Positions 20,090-33,360 of a stretch of 64,000 nt of DNA are shown here, piece by piece. The position numbers and the translations under genes are program-made. The stretch is from Colocasia esculenta (lineage: Eukaryota; Streptophyta; Magnoliopsida; Alismatales; Araceae): positions 191,060,348-191,124,347 of the forward strand of contig CM024753.1 in the NCBI GenBank assembly GCA_014218235.1. The letters are read 5' to 3'. The notes below the pieces were generated by a model. That model saw only the letters and a program-made list of their open reading frames with translations, was not told the origin of the DNA and made no database searches. Each line of letters starts with the position of its first letter. The first letter of the stretch is position 1.

Positions 20090-21837
20090 GGTTCTGAGAG
20101 GTTAGTACCATTGATTTTTCCTTTTATTATCCACTTTTTGTTCTTAGTGGGACATGTTGCTTTGTTATGTCCTAGTTTGTTACAATGAGTACATCAGGTT
20201 ATTCTAGTTATTCTTTCAACTGTATTATATTTAAATTTTTTATGTTCTTTATTCTTTTCGGATATAAATTCAGGAGTTGGATAAGTGTTGGGAAAGACTT
20301 TTGTTTCTTCATTTTCCGAGGGAGTATAACCAAAACCATGTTTTTTCTTGGTTGATCTTTCAGCTCCACTCATCATTAGAAGAGGTTTATTATTTGTGAA
20401 CTTGTTTATGGTACTTGTTAAATGTTCATTTTCTTTATTTAATCTTTCTATTTCTGTTTTAAGTCCACTTAAGTTTTCTTGTTTTTCTAAATGATTTATT
20501 TTCTTATTTTTCTCTTTTAAATCTTCACATAATAATTCATTTCTTCTTTTATGTTCAGTTATTTGTTTTTCAAGTTCTTCATTTTCGGTTTTTAGATCTG
20601 AGTTTGTATTTTCTAAACAGATTAAATTCTTCTTACTACTTTTAAGTAATTTAGATACCTCTTTATATTTTTCATAAAGTTCATTAAAAGCACTTTCTAA
20701 ATTATCAGAATCTAAATCATTGCATGAGTTAAAGGAAGAGTCAGAAGTTACCTTGTCTTCTGTGTTGGCCATGAAAGCCAAGTTGACTTCTTCACCTTCA
20801 CTGCTCGAGCTTGACTCACTGTCTGAGTCACTGCTGTTCTCCCAAGCTGCTGCCATTGCCTTCTTTTTGTACTTCTTGAATCTTCTGAAGTTGTCCCTCG
20901 TTTTGTGATCATTTTTCTTAAGCGTTGCACAGTCTGCCTTGATGTGTCCAGGCTTCTTGCATTCATAACAGATCACTTCTCATTTCTTCTGATCCTTTGC
21001 TTCTGGTTTTCTGAAGTCTTTGTTTTTCTTGAAAAATCTTCTTCCGGACTGATACTTCTTCTTCTTTGCTAGAATCCTTTGAAGTCTTCGGGACAGCATG
21101 GCTTCTTCATCATCACTGTCTTTACTACTTTCACTATTATCCAAAGATTCTTCTGAATTGACTTCACTTGCTTTGAGAGCATTTGATTGTTTCCTTCTGC
21201 TGGAGGATTCTCCTAATCTCTCCATGTTTATCTCTTGAGCCATGAGAGATCCTATTAGCTTTTCCAATGACATTAATTTTAAATCATTGGCTTCTTCAAT
21301 GGCTGTTACCTTTGGAGTCCATAAAGATGGTAGAGATCTGAGGACTTTTCTAACCATGTCTGGTACATCATAAACTTTTCCCAATCCAGCTAATCTATTT
21401 GTAATGTCTGTGAATCTGCTGAACATCTGAGTTATTGATTCACCTGACTGCATCTGGAATCTTTCATATTGAGCTACCAGAATATCTATTCTTGTCTCCT
21501 TTACTTTGTCTGTCCCTTCATAGGTAATTCTGAGCTTTTCCCACATCTCCATTGTGGATTTGCAGGCTGAAACTCTATGGAATTCTTTCTTGCTTAGGGC
21601 ACACCATAATATGCTCTTGGCTTTGCAGTTTAAGGATATTCTTTTCCTATCATCATCTGTCCACTGAGCCTTAGCGTTTGTGACCAAAAGATCACCTTCT
21701 TCTACAATGGACCAAATTGTATAATCATGGCCTTGTAGAAAATATTCCATTCTAGTCTTCCAGTAGGTGTAGTCTTCTCCATCGAACAAGGGAGGCCTGT
21801 TGACTGACTGACCTTCGAAGTTGCTTTGGGCTGCCAT
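20090..21837 (-). pseudogene. Copia A gag with two zinc knuckles
   Basis: Capsid and nucleocapsid protein that packages element RNA. It starts MAAQSNFEGQSVNRPPLFDG at 21837, which matches copia B, and continues through the gag_pre/UBN2-type region (MWEKLRITYEGTDKVKETRI). The first CCHC knuckle is CYECKKPGHIKADC, the second CTHCNKLGHNKATC. A long Glu/Lys/Leu-rich coiled coil lies between them (about 20380-20700). In-frame TGA stops lie just before the first knuckle (about 20980; Gly in copia B) and just before the second (20194-20196), so full-length Gag cannot be made. Confidence 0.9.
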
Positions 21838-21887
21838 AGATCTTTGCTCTTCAGATCGTTGGATCTTCTTCTTTGTCGAAGAGACGG

Positions 21888-21899
21888 GCTCTGATACCA
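21888..21899 (-). promoter_or_regulatory. Primer-binding site of copia A
   Basis: Minus strand TGGTATCAGAGC, complementary to initiator methionine tRNA, two bases inside the 5' LTR edge at 21902. Confidence 0.92.
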
Positions 21900-21901
21900 C
21901 T

Positions 21902-24112
21902 TGTTGCCCAGCTAGCTAGCCCAGAGGGGGGGGGGTGAATGGGTTGTTAAAATTTCGATCTCTGATTAAAACCTATTTACTGAAAAGATTACACAACTTA
22001 ATAACGAGGTTAGAGTTAGAGCAAATAAGATAATAATCACACAAAGCACATCCACAAGACACAAGGATTTTTATTCTGGTTCGGAACTCCTCTCCACAGG
22101 AGACCTACGTCCAGTCCCTGAGCAATGCCTCAGGATTTCACTACCAAGGGTACAATCCCCCTTAAGGATCCTTACACCCAGTCTCAACTGGTCTTCCTTC
22201 AACCTGAAGGGAAAACAACCACCCTGGATGCCACCAGGTCTTCCTTCGTCTAGAAGGGAACACAACTAAAGAAGAGAAAGAGTAGGAACAGGCTTCAGAC
22301 TCTAGCTTGACCAGCTACAAGCTGAAGCTACCAATGCCCGAGAGAGAAAGAGATTTAACAAGGTTTTCTCTCCAAGGACTACACAAGCTCTCACACATAA
22401 GATCTCCTTTGATCACTGAGAGCTAAGAGCTAAGAACAAGGTTGGAGTGGAAGCTTCGCTCTTGTTTCAATCTTCTGAAGACTCGAAGAGATGGTGTTCT
22501 ATCTTTTCGAATTGCAAGCCTTGTTCTGCTTGTCTTCTCCGTCTTGAGTCTTATTTAAACTTCAGATTCAAATTTGAACGTTGAAGAATCCGTTGTCTCT
22601 TATCCTGGTGTACGTTAGACTGGTCACCAAGGAAGCTTCTGATCTTCAGTCTTTTATCCTTTGGTACACGTCAGAGAAATGTTTTAGAATCTTGTATCCA
22701 ACGTTGTACAGATGAGTCTTGTCAGATATCTGCAAGCATATCAACAATAAATAGTGGACAGCTAGGACTGCCGTCGATTGTTAGTTGCAGATGGAACAGA
22801 TATTGCAATATATAGCAAAGCTCCTTTCTGTCTAAAAAGTACGTAGACAGAGTAGCATAAAAATGGATGATATTGTCTGCATGCATGGGAGATACGATCA
22901 GAGAGCATTTAATGCATAGCAGTCAACAGACGAGATATGACTTTGAGTTTTCAACGCTATTAAAAACATTATACTGATACAACAGGAAAGTTGATATGAA
23001 TACTCCCGATGCCTTCATGACTTATGAAATCATTATGCGATAACAGACAAATCATTATGACAGAGCATTATCACATTATAATGATGAAATCGTTATGAGT
23101 TATAGCAAGCCGTTATGAACACTTATCAAGTCGTTATGAACTGTAAAGAAATCGTTATGACTATCAAGTCGTTATGAGTTTCAAAGAAATCGTTACGAGA
23201 AGTCTTAACAAGTCGTTGCACAACGCAAATCGTTATGAGAACCAAAAAAATCGTTACGAGAAGTCTTAACAAATCGTTGCACAAAGCAAATCGTTATGAG
23301 AATCAAAGAAATCGTTACGAGAAGTCTTAACAAGTCGTTGCACAAAGCAAATCGTTATGAGAACCAAAGAAATCGTTACGAGAAGTCTTAATAGATCGTT
23401 GCACAAAGAAAATCGTTATGAGAATCAAAGAAATCGTTACGAGAACTAAATAAATCGTTACGCCTTAGAAAGTCGTTGCGAGTTCTAAAGAAATCGTTAC
23501 GAGGTCTAAAGAAATCATTACGGCTAGAGAGTCATTGCGAGTTCTAAAGAAATCGTTACGAGGTCTAAAAAAATCGTTACGGCTAGAGAGTTGTTGTGAG
23601 TTCTAAAGAAATCGTTACGAGGTCTAAAGAAATCGTTACGGCTAGAGAGTCGTTGCGAGTTCTAAAGAAATTGTTACGAGGTCTAAAGAAATCGTTACGA
23701 CAGTCAAGTCGTTACGGGTTCTAAAGAAATCGTTGCAATATCTAAAGAAATCGTTACGACAGTCAAGTCGTTACGGGTTCTAAATAAATCATTACGAAGT
23801 CTAAAGAAATCGTTACGACAGTCAAGTCGTTACGGGTTCTAAAGAAATCGTTGCGATGTCTTAAAGAATCGTTGTGATATCGATTTGTTTTGAATTTTCC
23901 GGTCAGAGAGGAAATCGTTCTGCTTATCAAAGAAGTCGATACAAATACTTGGACAGAGTGTGAGATGAGACTTACCTGATTGTCTTGAACTTTCATTTTT
24001 CTTTTATTTCCTGTTCTCAAGGCTCAAGTAATCCATTAGTACTATTTTGTTAATCATCAAAATTAATATATAAATAAATGAATTCTTTATTATGGGGACA
24101 ATTTGGTCATCA
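21902..24112 (-). repeat. 5' LTR of copia A
   Basis: Partner of the LTR at 10686-12892, with the same ends (TGTTGCCCAGCTAGC to GGTCATCA). It holds the same repeat array at 23028-23885. Transcription of copia A would start inside this copy and run leftward. Confidence 0.93.
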
Positions 24113-24120
24113 GTTTGCTA

Positions 24121-26178
24121 ATGGACTCTTGGTTGAATTCTGTCAGCATGTCTAACAATCTGGCTTTTGAATATGATGATAATATGAATGATGAATTTGT
24201 CGGAATGGTTAATTCTAACATGCAACCTGAAGAATCAGTCTAATCTTCCTCTCAAGTTGATAATGAAAAGATGAGTTTGAGGGTCAATCCCACTTATGCC
24301 CAAGAAACCCAAGATGACCCTGAACTCTCCCAACTTATGTCCCACTATTCGCCCAAGGACATCATTTCCATGCTTTCCAAGCATACGGTTCGGGCGAGGG
24401 CTTTCACCTCTTCACCTTCTCCTTTAAAGGCCTCTTCATCCAAGCCCATTTCGAGGCCTGTCACTCCATCTCGGGTCCCCATCCCCACTCTTTCCACCCC
24501 TCGTCCTGCACCAACTCACATTCCAACCCCTCCTTCCGTTTATCTGCCTTATGTCTAGCCCACAACCCCCACTCAACCCGAATCCATCTCCAAGTCTGAG
24601 ATGGAGGTTTTTGTTAGGAAACTTTTGGTTGAATCTTTGTCCCTATCTAAGCCTCATTCTCTTCAAAACTACTGCAAGCTCCCATACGCCTACTTTCCTT
24701 CGGGTTTTAAGGCCCCGAAATACCGTAAGTGTGACGGGACCTCCGACTCCCAATTCCATCTCGTCGGCTTTCTCATGGACTCTCACCGGTGGCTATATGA
24801 TCGGGTCCTCATGGTTCACCTCTTCCAACAATCGTTAGAAGGAAAGGCTTTGAGGTGGTTCACCTCCTTACCTGCATCCGATCTTTTTAACTTTGACATT
24901 GTCTCCGAACGCTTCATCTCCCACTTTTCTTACATAGCCACTCAAGTTCTCACACTTCCTGACTTGGTGGCAGAAAAGATAAGGCCAGAGGAAAACTTTG
25001 TCACTTTCGCCAACCATTGGAGATCCATGGCTTCGAGGGCCGACGTCCCCATCTCAGAGTCCCAAGCCATCACCATGATTGAAAACACCACCACTCCCTT
25101 GCTCAAATCCATATTGATGCTTAGTGAGTTTCCCTCCTTTGCACATCTTTACAATCGAGCTAGAGTGGTTCAGAACCAAATCAATGACTCCTCTCTCCCA
25201 CCATTCTTTGAAGGGAAGCCCAAGGGACATAAGGCTCCCACGACACCTACCACCGAGTGGGTGACCGTCAATGAGTCCATTAGCGCCTGCAGTCAGCCAT
25301 TAAGGCCTCCTAACAAATCTTCCACCTTTACTTCCACCTCCAATCCCCATCAATTCCCATCACATCCCTCCAGGCCCTATTTAGTTGTTCCTCCAGCTTC
25401 TGGATACACCCATCCCAGTCCCAAGAGATCTCACTATCCTGCTCTCCCTGAATCCCTCAGGGACATTTTCTTTGCTCTCATGTCTTGGGATGCCATCCAA
25501 CTTCCACCACAGATGGAGGGTGTGCATCCTAGGGCTAACACCTCAAAGTACTGTCCTTATCATAAGGCCCATGGTCATGAAATCGATAATTGTTTCTCCT
25601 TCTGTGACTGGGTATATGACATGAATGATCAGTGTAGAATTAATTGAGATGATGTCAAAGGAGCCATTTCTAAATCCAGATTAACGAGAAAGGACCTGGG
25701 TATAGTTCAGAACCCCCTCCCCAACCACCAAAATAACAACAACCCATCCACCTCTAAGTCTCAGGAGAAGGTCAATACTATGACACATCCAGGACCCTGG
25801 GTTGTGAGAAGAGAACAATATTAGGGGGTAGAAGGTTTTTAGGAGTGGTACCCATGTCCTTTGGTAGAGTCCCAGAAACCCTCCACCACTGTTGATGTCA
25901 TCCTGGAAGAGCGGCCCTTAGTTCTCATCAGACCCGCTCGCCAGGATACTCAGTCTGTTCTCAATCCCGCTACCTATGAGTCGCCCACTTATGACTGTCA
26001 ACCCCTCCAACTCATTCTCCCTAGGTCTCAAGAGAACATGAATGTCACCCTCCGGAACCGCATCATTCCCCCACTCCCACGTCCATCACAAGATGAGGAG
26101 GATAGTGGACCCCTGCTGACACCGAATATGATATTCTTCAGCACTTGGACAAGACTCCTGCAAGGGTATCCATCCTAG
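24121..26178 (+). pseudogene. Element A gag (Tat-type gypsy), with stops
   Basis: The ATG at 24121, directly after the copia duplication, opens a frame starting MDSWLNSVSMSNNLAFEYDD. The gag core is clear: SLEGKALRWFTSLPASDLF, RPEENFVTFANHWRSMASRA. A Cys/His segment follows (CPYHKAHGHEIDNCFSF, about 25550) in the nucleocapsid position. Stops interrupt the frame at 24241, 24556 and 25645 and again in the region 25820-25845. The frame shifts near 26120 into that of the protease. A Pro/Ser/Thr-rich linker lies at about 24390-24560. Confidence 0.85.
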
Positions 26179-27074
26179 AATTGATTTGGAAGTCACCATC
26201 TCATCAGTCCACTCTCCTCCAATTTCTTCAAAAGATCATGGTCAATGATGACCTCCCTGCGAGTGGGATCACTAATGCTATTCTTTCCCTCACCCAAGGG
26301 CATTCCATTTCTTTCTCAGATAAAGACCTTGCAGCCCCCGAGTGTCGCTCACTCCCTCTCTGTCTGACCGTCACCCTTAAGGGGGTTTCGATGGACTCCA
26401 CTCTTATTGACACGGGGGCATCCATCAATGTTTGTTCGATGAAGACTTTCAAAAAAATGGGTTTAGGGGAAGATAGTCTGGAGAAGATCTGCTCCACCAT
26501 TGATACTTATGACAATTCCAAGAGGGTTTCCAAAGGAAAAATTGCTCTTCAACTAGAAATAGGACCTGTCACCATGTCTTCGGAGTTCTTAGTCTTGGAC
26601 GTCGACCCAGCCTATAAGGCCATTCTCGACCGTCCTGGGCTAGAGCAAACTTTAGGGGTCCCTTCCACTGCCCATCAATGCTTCAAATTTTCATTCAATG
26701 GGCGGGTCATCAAAATGAAGAGCATCCCTACTGTAGAAAGCCTCAACTCCACCTCATCAGAGCAGATGCCACACCTCTTTATTCCAGACAAGGGGAAGAA
26801 ACTTATTATGTCAATCATTGATATACCATCTACCCTTGATTTGAACCAACCTTCCTTCATTGATGAAGTGTTTGAGATGACCACATGTCCTCAAGGGAAG
26901 GGTTGGGAGGTGATGGCAAAGATCGGCTATATTCATGGACGAGGGTTGGGTAGAGACAGACAGGGTCCCGTCAGTAGTGTTCATGTAAGGAGGCTGTTAG
27001 CTAGGGCTGATTTGGGATTTCATCCTGACCCTATTCATCCGGATCATTTCATATCCTATACACCTCTTACCTAG
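26115..27074 (+). pseudogene. Element A aspartic protease followed by a G-patch
   Basis: Protease motif STLIDTGASINVCS (DTGA active site, about 26398-26440), then the flap-like region and VDPAYKAILDRPGLEQTLG, typical of Tat-group proteases. About 150 residues later comes GWEVMAKIGYIHGRGLGRDR, which has the glycine pattern of a G-patch, a nucleic-acid-binding module also found after protease in some retroviruses. This segment has an open frame to 27072, but it is only one part of a broken polyprotein. Confidence 0.85.
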
Positions 27075-27809
27075 ACCCTAAAGCAACATTTCGTTCAGGG
27101 ACCCATCCAACCTGGAACAAGGGAGCCTGTCGTGGAAGAACTATCTGATTCAGAGAGTGAGGAAGAAGAAGAAGTGACTGAGGTATAAGAAGAAGCTGCT
27201 TAAATTGAGGTGGTCTGTGAAGACTTTGGCCTTCTTTCACTCTTTGATTTCGACTCCGAACCCCATCTCCTTCATCTTCTCCCTCAGCTGGAGTCTACTC
27301 GGCACATGATTGTCCTTCTCTAGCCACTTCCGTCCCCTTTCTGTTCCAACCCATCCTTCATCCATTACTCACCTGGCCAGTCAGGGAAACCTTGAATCAA
27401 CAGCTCATGGTTCTAAGCCTTGACTCAAAGAAAAAAAGCCAATTCTCAAAGGTGGGAATGTGAGGTCTCCATTAATCACCCTTCCTCTTTAGAGTCTCCT
27501 CTGATTGGCCAGGGGCTGACTCTCTTCAACTTGAGCTCTGATGCTCGCCTGCCCAGAGGTACTTCTCCTATATATAGTTGTTTAAGTTCAGCTTTAGGTT
27601 TAAGTCTAGGGTCAGGTCTAAGTTTAGAAGAGTCTAGTTCCTCTCAACCGCACATTCACAAGGAGAAGGGTAGGCAAGTCCCTACCCAATATGTTTTGGC
27701 TTTGGCTGAGTGATGTGCTAAGTTAAGTCGAGTCCCACAATTTCTTGAGGAACCTACTCTTGTAGAAACATATTTCATAGAAGGTGATTCAGAAGATGAT
27801 GGTTTAGGA
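27075..27809 (+). other. Element A acidic linker between protease and RT
   Basis: Frames are repeatedly interrupted but still read as an acidic, low-complexity linker (SDSESEEEEEVTEV near 27150) of the kind seen between protease and RT in this group. No separate gene is likely. Confidence 0.5.
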
Positions 27810-29480
27810 GTGTATCTGCTAGATTTTGATGAAGAAAATGAGCCAGGAGATCTTGGGTCAGAAGAAGAGGACCCAGTAAGCTCCTATGTGGATGGCACTA
27901 AGAGGTTTGATGATCCAACCATGGCTACGGATGAACTGACCAAAGAGATCAACCTTGGCACCAAAGAATCTCTGAAGGTAATTTGGATTAGTGCCAACTT
28001 GAGCGTAGAAGAAGAAGAAGCTATTGTAGCTATCCTTAAAGAATTTTTCGATGGCTTTGCCTAGTCCTATGAAGACATGTCGAGACTTGACACCTCTTTG
28101 GTCGAGCACCATTTAGTCTTAAAAGCCGATGCAAAAGTCATCAAACAAAAGCTAAGGAGGCTACACCCCAAGCTTGCGCTCAAGATTAAAGAGGAGGTTG
28201 ACAGTTGCATAAAGCCAAATTCATTAGGGTTGTGCTTTATCTGCAGTGGGTAGCTAACATCGTCCCTATGATGAATAAGGACTATAAGGTTAGGATCTGC
28301 ATAGATTTCCGTGACCTTAATCGTGCTTGCCCTAAGGACGATTTTCCTCTCCCCCACATAGATGTCCTAGTGGACATTGCTGTCAGTTTAGAGATGTTGT
28401 CTTTCATGGATGGTTTCTCTGGGTATAACCAGATCCGTTTAGCGGAGGAAGACAAGAAGAAAACTTCTTTTACAATGCCATGGGTGACCTATTGTTATGT
28501 CGTGATGCCCTTCGGACTGAAGAATGTAGGAGCAACATATCAAAGGGCAATGATGGAAATCTTTCACGACATGATGCATGTGCACATGGAGGTCTACGTT
28601 GATGATGTCTTGGTTAAATCTAGAACTCGACATGACCATGTTGAAGTCCTCCGGGCGGTTCTCCCACGGTCTAGGGAACACAAGCTCAAGATGAACCCCA
28701 AGAAGTGTGTTTTCGGAGTGTCCTCAGGGAAGTTGCTTGGGTTCATTGTTAGCAAGAGGGGAATTGAGATTGATTCCAACAAGGCCAAAGTAATAATCGA
28801 TATGCCTCCACTTAGGAATATCAAGGAAGTTAGAGGGCTAATCGATAGACTTCAGTTCATTAGGAGATTCATTTCTCAACATTCAATCCGTTGTGAGCCC
28901 TTCTATGAGATGCTTAGAGGAGAGGCTAAATTTGATTGGAATGATAAATGTCAAAAGGTCTTTGAAGAACTGAAGAGTTATCTTTTCAATCCCCCTGTTC
29001 TTGCTCCTCTGGTCCCGGGTCGGCCTTTATTGCTTTACGTGTCAACCACTGAAGATTCCACTGCAGCAGTCTTGGCCTAATATGACGACGAGAAGAAGGA
29101 GAGGGCGGTGTATTACCTATTCAAGTTGTTCAATGACGCTGAGAAAGGTACACCACTATGGAAAGAACATGTGTGTCCGTCGTCTGGGTCGCCCAGAAGC
29201 TAAAACACTATTTCCTAGCTCATTAAGTGAAGCTTCTGGTGCGAATGGACCCAATTCGGTACTTGCTGGAAAAGCCTATTCTAACTGAACGTTTGGTGAG
29301 GTGGCAAAGTTTTCTTAATTAGTTTGACATCACTTACGTGAACTAGAAGTCAATCAAGGGGCATGCCATTACCGAGCATTTGGCCCACCATCCCTTACCT
29401 TCATGCTCTCCTATTGATCAAAGTTTTCCAGATGAAGAGTTAGGAGCCATTATTGATGGTGAACCTTCATGGATACTTTA
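27810..29480 (+). pseudogene. Element A reverse transcriptase and RNase H
   Basis: RT domain: VRICIDFRDLNRACPKDDFP, MDGFSGYNQIRLAEEDKKKT, MPFGLKNVGATYQRAMM, then EVYVDDVLVKS with the catalytic YVDD at 28595-28606. RNase H begins at FDWNDKCQKVFEELKSYLFN and continues through RPLLLYVSTTEDSTAAVLA. Damage: a stop at 28063 (probably Trp originally), a frameshift near 28205-28240, a stop at 29078, and more in the RNase H tail (29080-29480). The last codons, reading WILYF, abut the solo LTR at 29485. Confidence 0.9.
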
Positions 29481-29484
29481 CTTC

Positions 29485-32400
29485 TGTCACGCCCCTCCAA
29501 TTTAGCAGTGGAATAAATCGGGGGAGACGTGAACGAAGTACATAGTAGAGTAACATGTACAATCAGTTGAATAAATCAGAGTATCTAATGAACAACAATT
29601 GGAATAAAACTCTTCATTTCATTGAAATTCCATTAAGACTATTACAACCACTAATCCAAAGCCAAAACATATAGCTCATTGACTCCATGACATTAGAAAG
29701 AAATCTAAAAACAATATCTACTAGACTCCATTGTACTAGAGTATCGTCATCAACTAATTCCAGGTCACTCAACACTCGGGTCTTGTCCCATGGGTGCATC
29801 TAACGTCATTGTCCGACTTACCTGAGACACAATAACCAAAAACGCAGGGTGAGCGAGCAACGCCCAGTAGGACTTAAATCTCATGAGTCAAGCATGCTTT
29901 AAGTGTTTAATGTCTTGTAAAGCAGGATAACTAGAGAGAGTAACGAGAAACATATAGAAAGTACTGGTACACGATAACGAGAAACAATGGCACAATGCAT
30001 GAGAGGATAGCATGACAAGTGTTGATATCAGATTGGCCATATAACAGGATAACAAGTAAAGTTGCACAACAGTGCACAAGTCACGATAGCAAGTGTTTGG
30101 TCGATATTCTTTCAACCACGAGATTCAAGTAAACCAATAATTGACTGTTTGATTAATTGATTGTCATAGATCAAATCTTGCGTGTCATGCGTTAGGTGTA
30201 TGACATCACCCTAATCATTAGACCCCTGCGAGTTATAGCCTTTCAGGTGCTCCTCCCAAGGACCAGATCGGGCCCTTATAATGTTGCCTAGCATAGTCAT
30301 GTTTTTATCGTAGACAATCAATCATTTAATGGACAAATAGAGAGTACCAAGAAATAGATGAGATCACTAGATGAATAGACGAGATAGTAGAGTGAACGTG
30401 AATAGATGAGCGAGTCGAGTATAGATGAGAGCTAGTGGACATTGCACGTAATGCGACGAGTAAACAGGCGATAGTAACAGTTGCACAACACGCACACTTG
30501 GTGTTGGCAGTCAGGTGGAACTCACGATCTTCCCGCTGGCCATATTATGCACAAGTCCAGAGGTCCGACGTGATTCAAGGTAAGAGCGAACTTCTAATAG
30601 CCGTTTGGATCATATCGATCCCTAAAGGTGTAATGGGTGTTAGGGTACAACTGGCTCGTCGACCATGTGGGAATCCATGATCAGAGGAGACTTACGGAGG
30701 CCTTGCATAAGGATTCACTAGTCCGGCAGAAGGAGTATCCGATGGAGAGTTCGTCCAAGTCAAGAAAGTGTGTAAATATAGAAACAAGTGCTCGACGTTC
30801 TAGAGGAATTGTAGAACAGTGGAGCGTCGAGATCGGTGTTTGAAAACATCGCACGAATCGTAAACGAGTACTTGTTAAAGTAAGGTAATTAATTGCAATA
30901 ATTACCAGATATGTTATGTGTCATATTCATACAAATTAAGCCATGTTTGGATGGTTCAACGTGTGTGTATGTGTCATGAAATCAAGGATATGAAAGATCA
31001 AGTGATTGACTTTTATTAGATTAAAATACAATCAATACTTACAACTTTGTTTTTATGTAGTTAAGATTGTCAACATGATATGAGAATTATGGTGGTACAA
31101 CAAGACTTGCAAAATCTTGATTTTCAGGCCCAAAACTGAGATCTCGACGTGGTCTTGCAAGGATCGCGACGGGGTCGTCAGATCAGGCAGGCAGAACGCG
31201 ACAGGGGTACTGTCGCGACCAGAACATGACAGAGGTACTGTCGCGACCCGACCTCAGAATGCGACATATCGGGCCCAAGCGTTCACAGCGTCTGGGCCTG
31301 AGTTTGACAGGGATCTGACATGCTCTTGGTTCAGACTTACCATGTTTTGACACAGGGGTGATATTCATGAAACGCCTATATCTCTCTATATGCTGACCTT
31401 TAGACAAAACTCTCAACATAGAAAATGTCAAGGACATCTATTTGAAGAACTTTTGTGTTGTGGGCTGAGTCTGAATGCGTCTCTAATTGCATGCAATATA
31501 GGAAGAACGTAAAAAAACCCTAAACATGCATGACTTCGTTGCGACTTACATGTTAGGCTTGTAACATGAGATCTACTGATATTTGGATAAAACATTTAAC
31601 ATAAATGATGACCAGGACAACTAGTGGAAGAACTTTGATGTTGGGGTTTTACCTAATTCGGTCTTTGTCCTTGTGAAAAACATGAATAACTTAAAGTTAA
31701 ATGCAACCAGAAAGTGCAGTATCATGCACGAATCTATTACGAAGTTTATAACTCTCAAACTAATGACATTTAAGCAAAACATTTAACATGAAAGATCACC
31801 CTATCGACTAATACAAGAACTTTCATGTTGGAGTCTTGACCTACTTCGGTCTTAAATCTCAATAAAAACAGGAAGAACCTAAGGCTAACTGCAAACTTGA
31901 AAACACAGTATTATGCATGACTCTCTTACGGGGTTCATAACTCTCTAACTAAAGACTTTTAGACAAAACTTTCAACATGAAAGATGATTGTGACTACTAG
32001 TAGAAGAACTTTGATGTTGATGATTTAGTCTAGTTCGGTATCAAATCGTATGCATAATAAGAAGAACGGGAAAAACCCTAACTGTGCGCGACTTAGGGAG
32101 AACGAATAATACACAAAGGATACTCCATGAAAATTAGTAAAATCAGAAGCAAATGAATCTAGACTCGAAGCTCTACAAGATGATATTATTTTTCTTTAAT
32201 ATTGACCCAAGAATGCCTACCTTTGAATGCTAAGAACTCCCTGCAGATTCCTGGGTTGATGCAGTGGCTTGGGGAAGATGTTCTTCATGACTCCAAGCCC
32301 TAGGGTCGTCCTCCTTGCTCCTGGGAGTTGTTCCCATGTCCAGCAACGAAAGGAGCATGCTAAGGTTGGTCATATAGGGTCTTAAGATGGTTTTATAAGG

Positions 32401-33357
32401 CTAGGTTCTCTTAATTCCGAGTTTTGGAGTTTCTAAATCTTGTAGTAGGAATCCTACCATGACTAGAACTACCATAGGAGCTATTGCCATCCTAAGGCAA
32501 CCCCAATGAGTAAGCAGTAAGGAGCAAATTCGTGCTCTCATGTTGGGCTTAGATTTGGGTCATGATTAATGGCCCAACTAACTCATGGTTAAGCTTAAAT
32601 GACCCATTTTACTAATAGGTATAGGGTTAATATGAATTTTAAATATTATTTCCTTTTTATTTGGCCACCTTTTGGCCCAATAATTGTGATTTGGCCTCGA
32701 ACATATATTTTACTTTAGTTTGCTATATTAAATAGCCGGTTTCCGACTTAGTTTCCTAATTCGGGTAACTTGGTCACGTGTAACGTACATTCAACCAATA
32801 CGATTTTTTCGTTGCACGAATTCCTTCATGAAATGCTTAGGGATAATATTTGAGGATGGTTTATAATTTTTACGGAATTTTCTAATGTGTTTTCTCACGT
32901 ACGATAGTGGTACGTAAGTTCTATCATTATGATAATACAGAAATTATTTATCTACTATTTCCATACTTGCATTTGTTCATAGGTCATAAGTTGTCCATTG
33001 GTCCAATTTCTTTTATGGACTATCCCCACATATTATTTGGAGTCTACTCATAATTTTTATTTCAATTGTTAATCTACTTGGCTCATGTAATAATGGATAT
33101 TTCAATTTATTCTTATTTACCATGATAAGTCACATAAATTCTAAATCATGGCCCGGATTATTTTTCTATGCCTAAATTTCTTAATGTGTCATTAGAGAAT
33201 AATTTTTAAGGTACAACTATTATTTTTATAGAATTTTTACATGAGTTTCTACTCATGCAATAATGACGTGTTTCTTTTAGCTAGTTTGTTTTTTATAAAT
33301 TGACGAATTTTCTATTTATCTAAAATTTTTAATTAATGAAATTTCTGGGGTATTACA
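29485..33357 (-). repeat. Solo LTR, Tekay-like family, inside element A pol
   Basis: A 3.9 kb solo LTR from TGTCACGCCCCTCC to GGGGTATTACA in plus orientation, flanked by an exact ACTTC duplication (29480-29484 and 33358-33362). Removing one duplication copy and the LTR rejoins the host reading frame as WILYF-DGA, proving insertion into pol. It belongs to the family of the LTR at 804-3858. No internal sequence remains, as expected from unequal recombination between two LTRs. The orientation follows that LTR. Confidence 0.93.
31140..31285. repeat. TCGCGAC motif cluster in the solo LTR
   Basis: Equivalent of the cluster at 2425-2654: TCGCGAC recurs, including two copies of TACTGTCGCGACC about 33 bp apart and AAGCGTTCAC at the edge. 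It is shorter and less palindromic than in the other copy. Confidence 0.7.
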
Positions 33358-33360
33358 ACT

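Larger units (their letters stand above)
10686..24112 (-). mobile_element. Complete SIRE-type Ty1/copia retrotransposon (copia A)
   Basis: A 13.4 kb element with two LTRs (10686-12892 and 21902-24112), flanked by the exact 5-bp duplication GTTTG at 10681-10685 and 24113-24117. On the minus strand the order is LTR, primer-binding site, gag, protease, integrase, RT, RNase H, a 1171-codon extra ORF, polypurine tract, LTR. That order (integrase before RT) defines copia. The extra ORF after pol and the CACCATCAAAAAGGGGGAGA signature at the 3' end are typical of Sireviruses. It inserted into element A between leader and gag. Gag and pol carry stops and frameshifts, so the element is not autonomous. 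Confidence 0.93.

Noticed and set aside
24271..29080. Integrated pararetrovirus instead of a gypsy retrotransposon
   Set aside because: An integrase, dual RNase H and G-patch after protease are present, and pararetroviruses lack integrase; no movement-protein motif seen.
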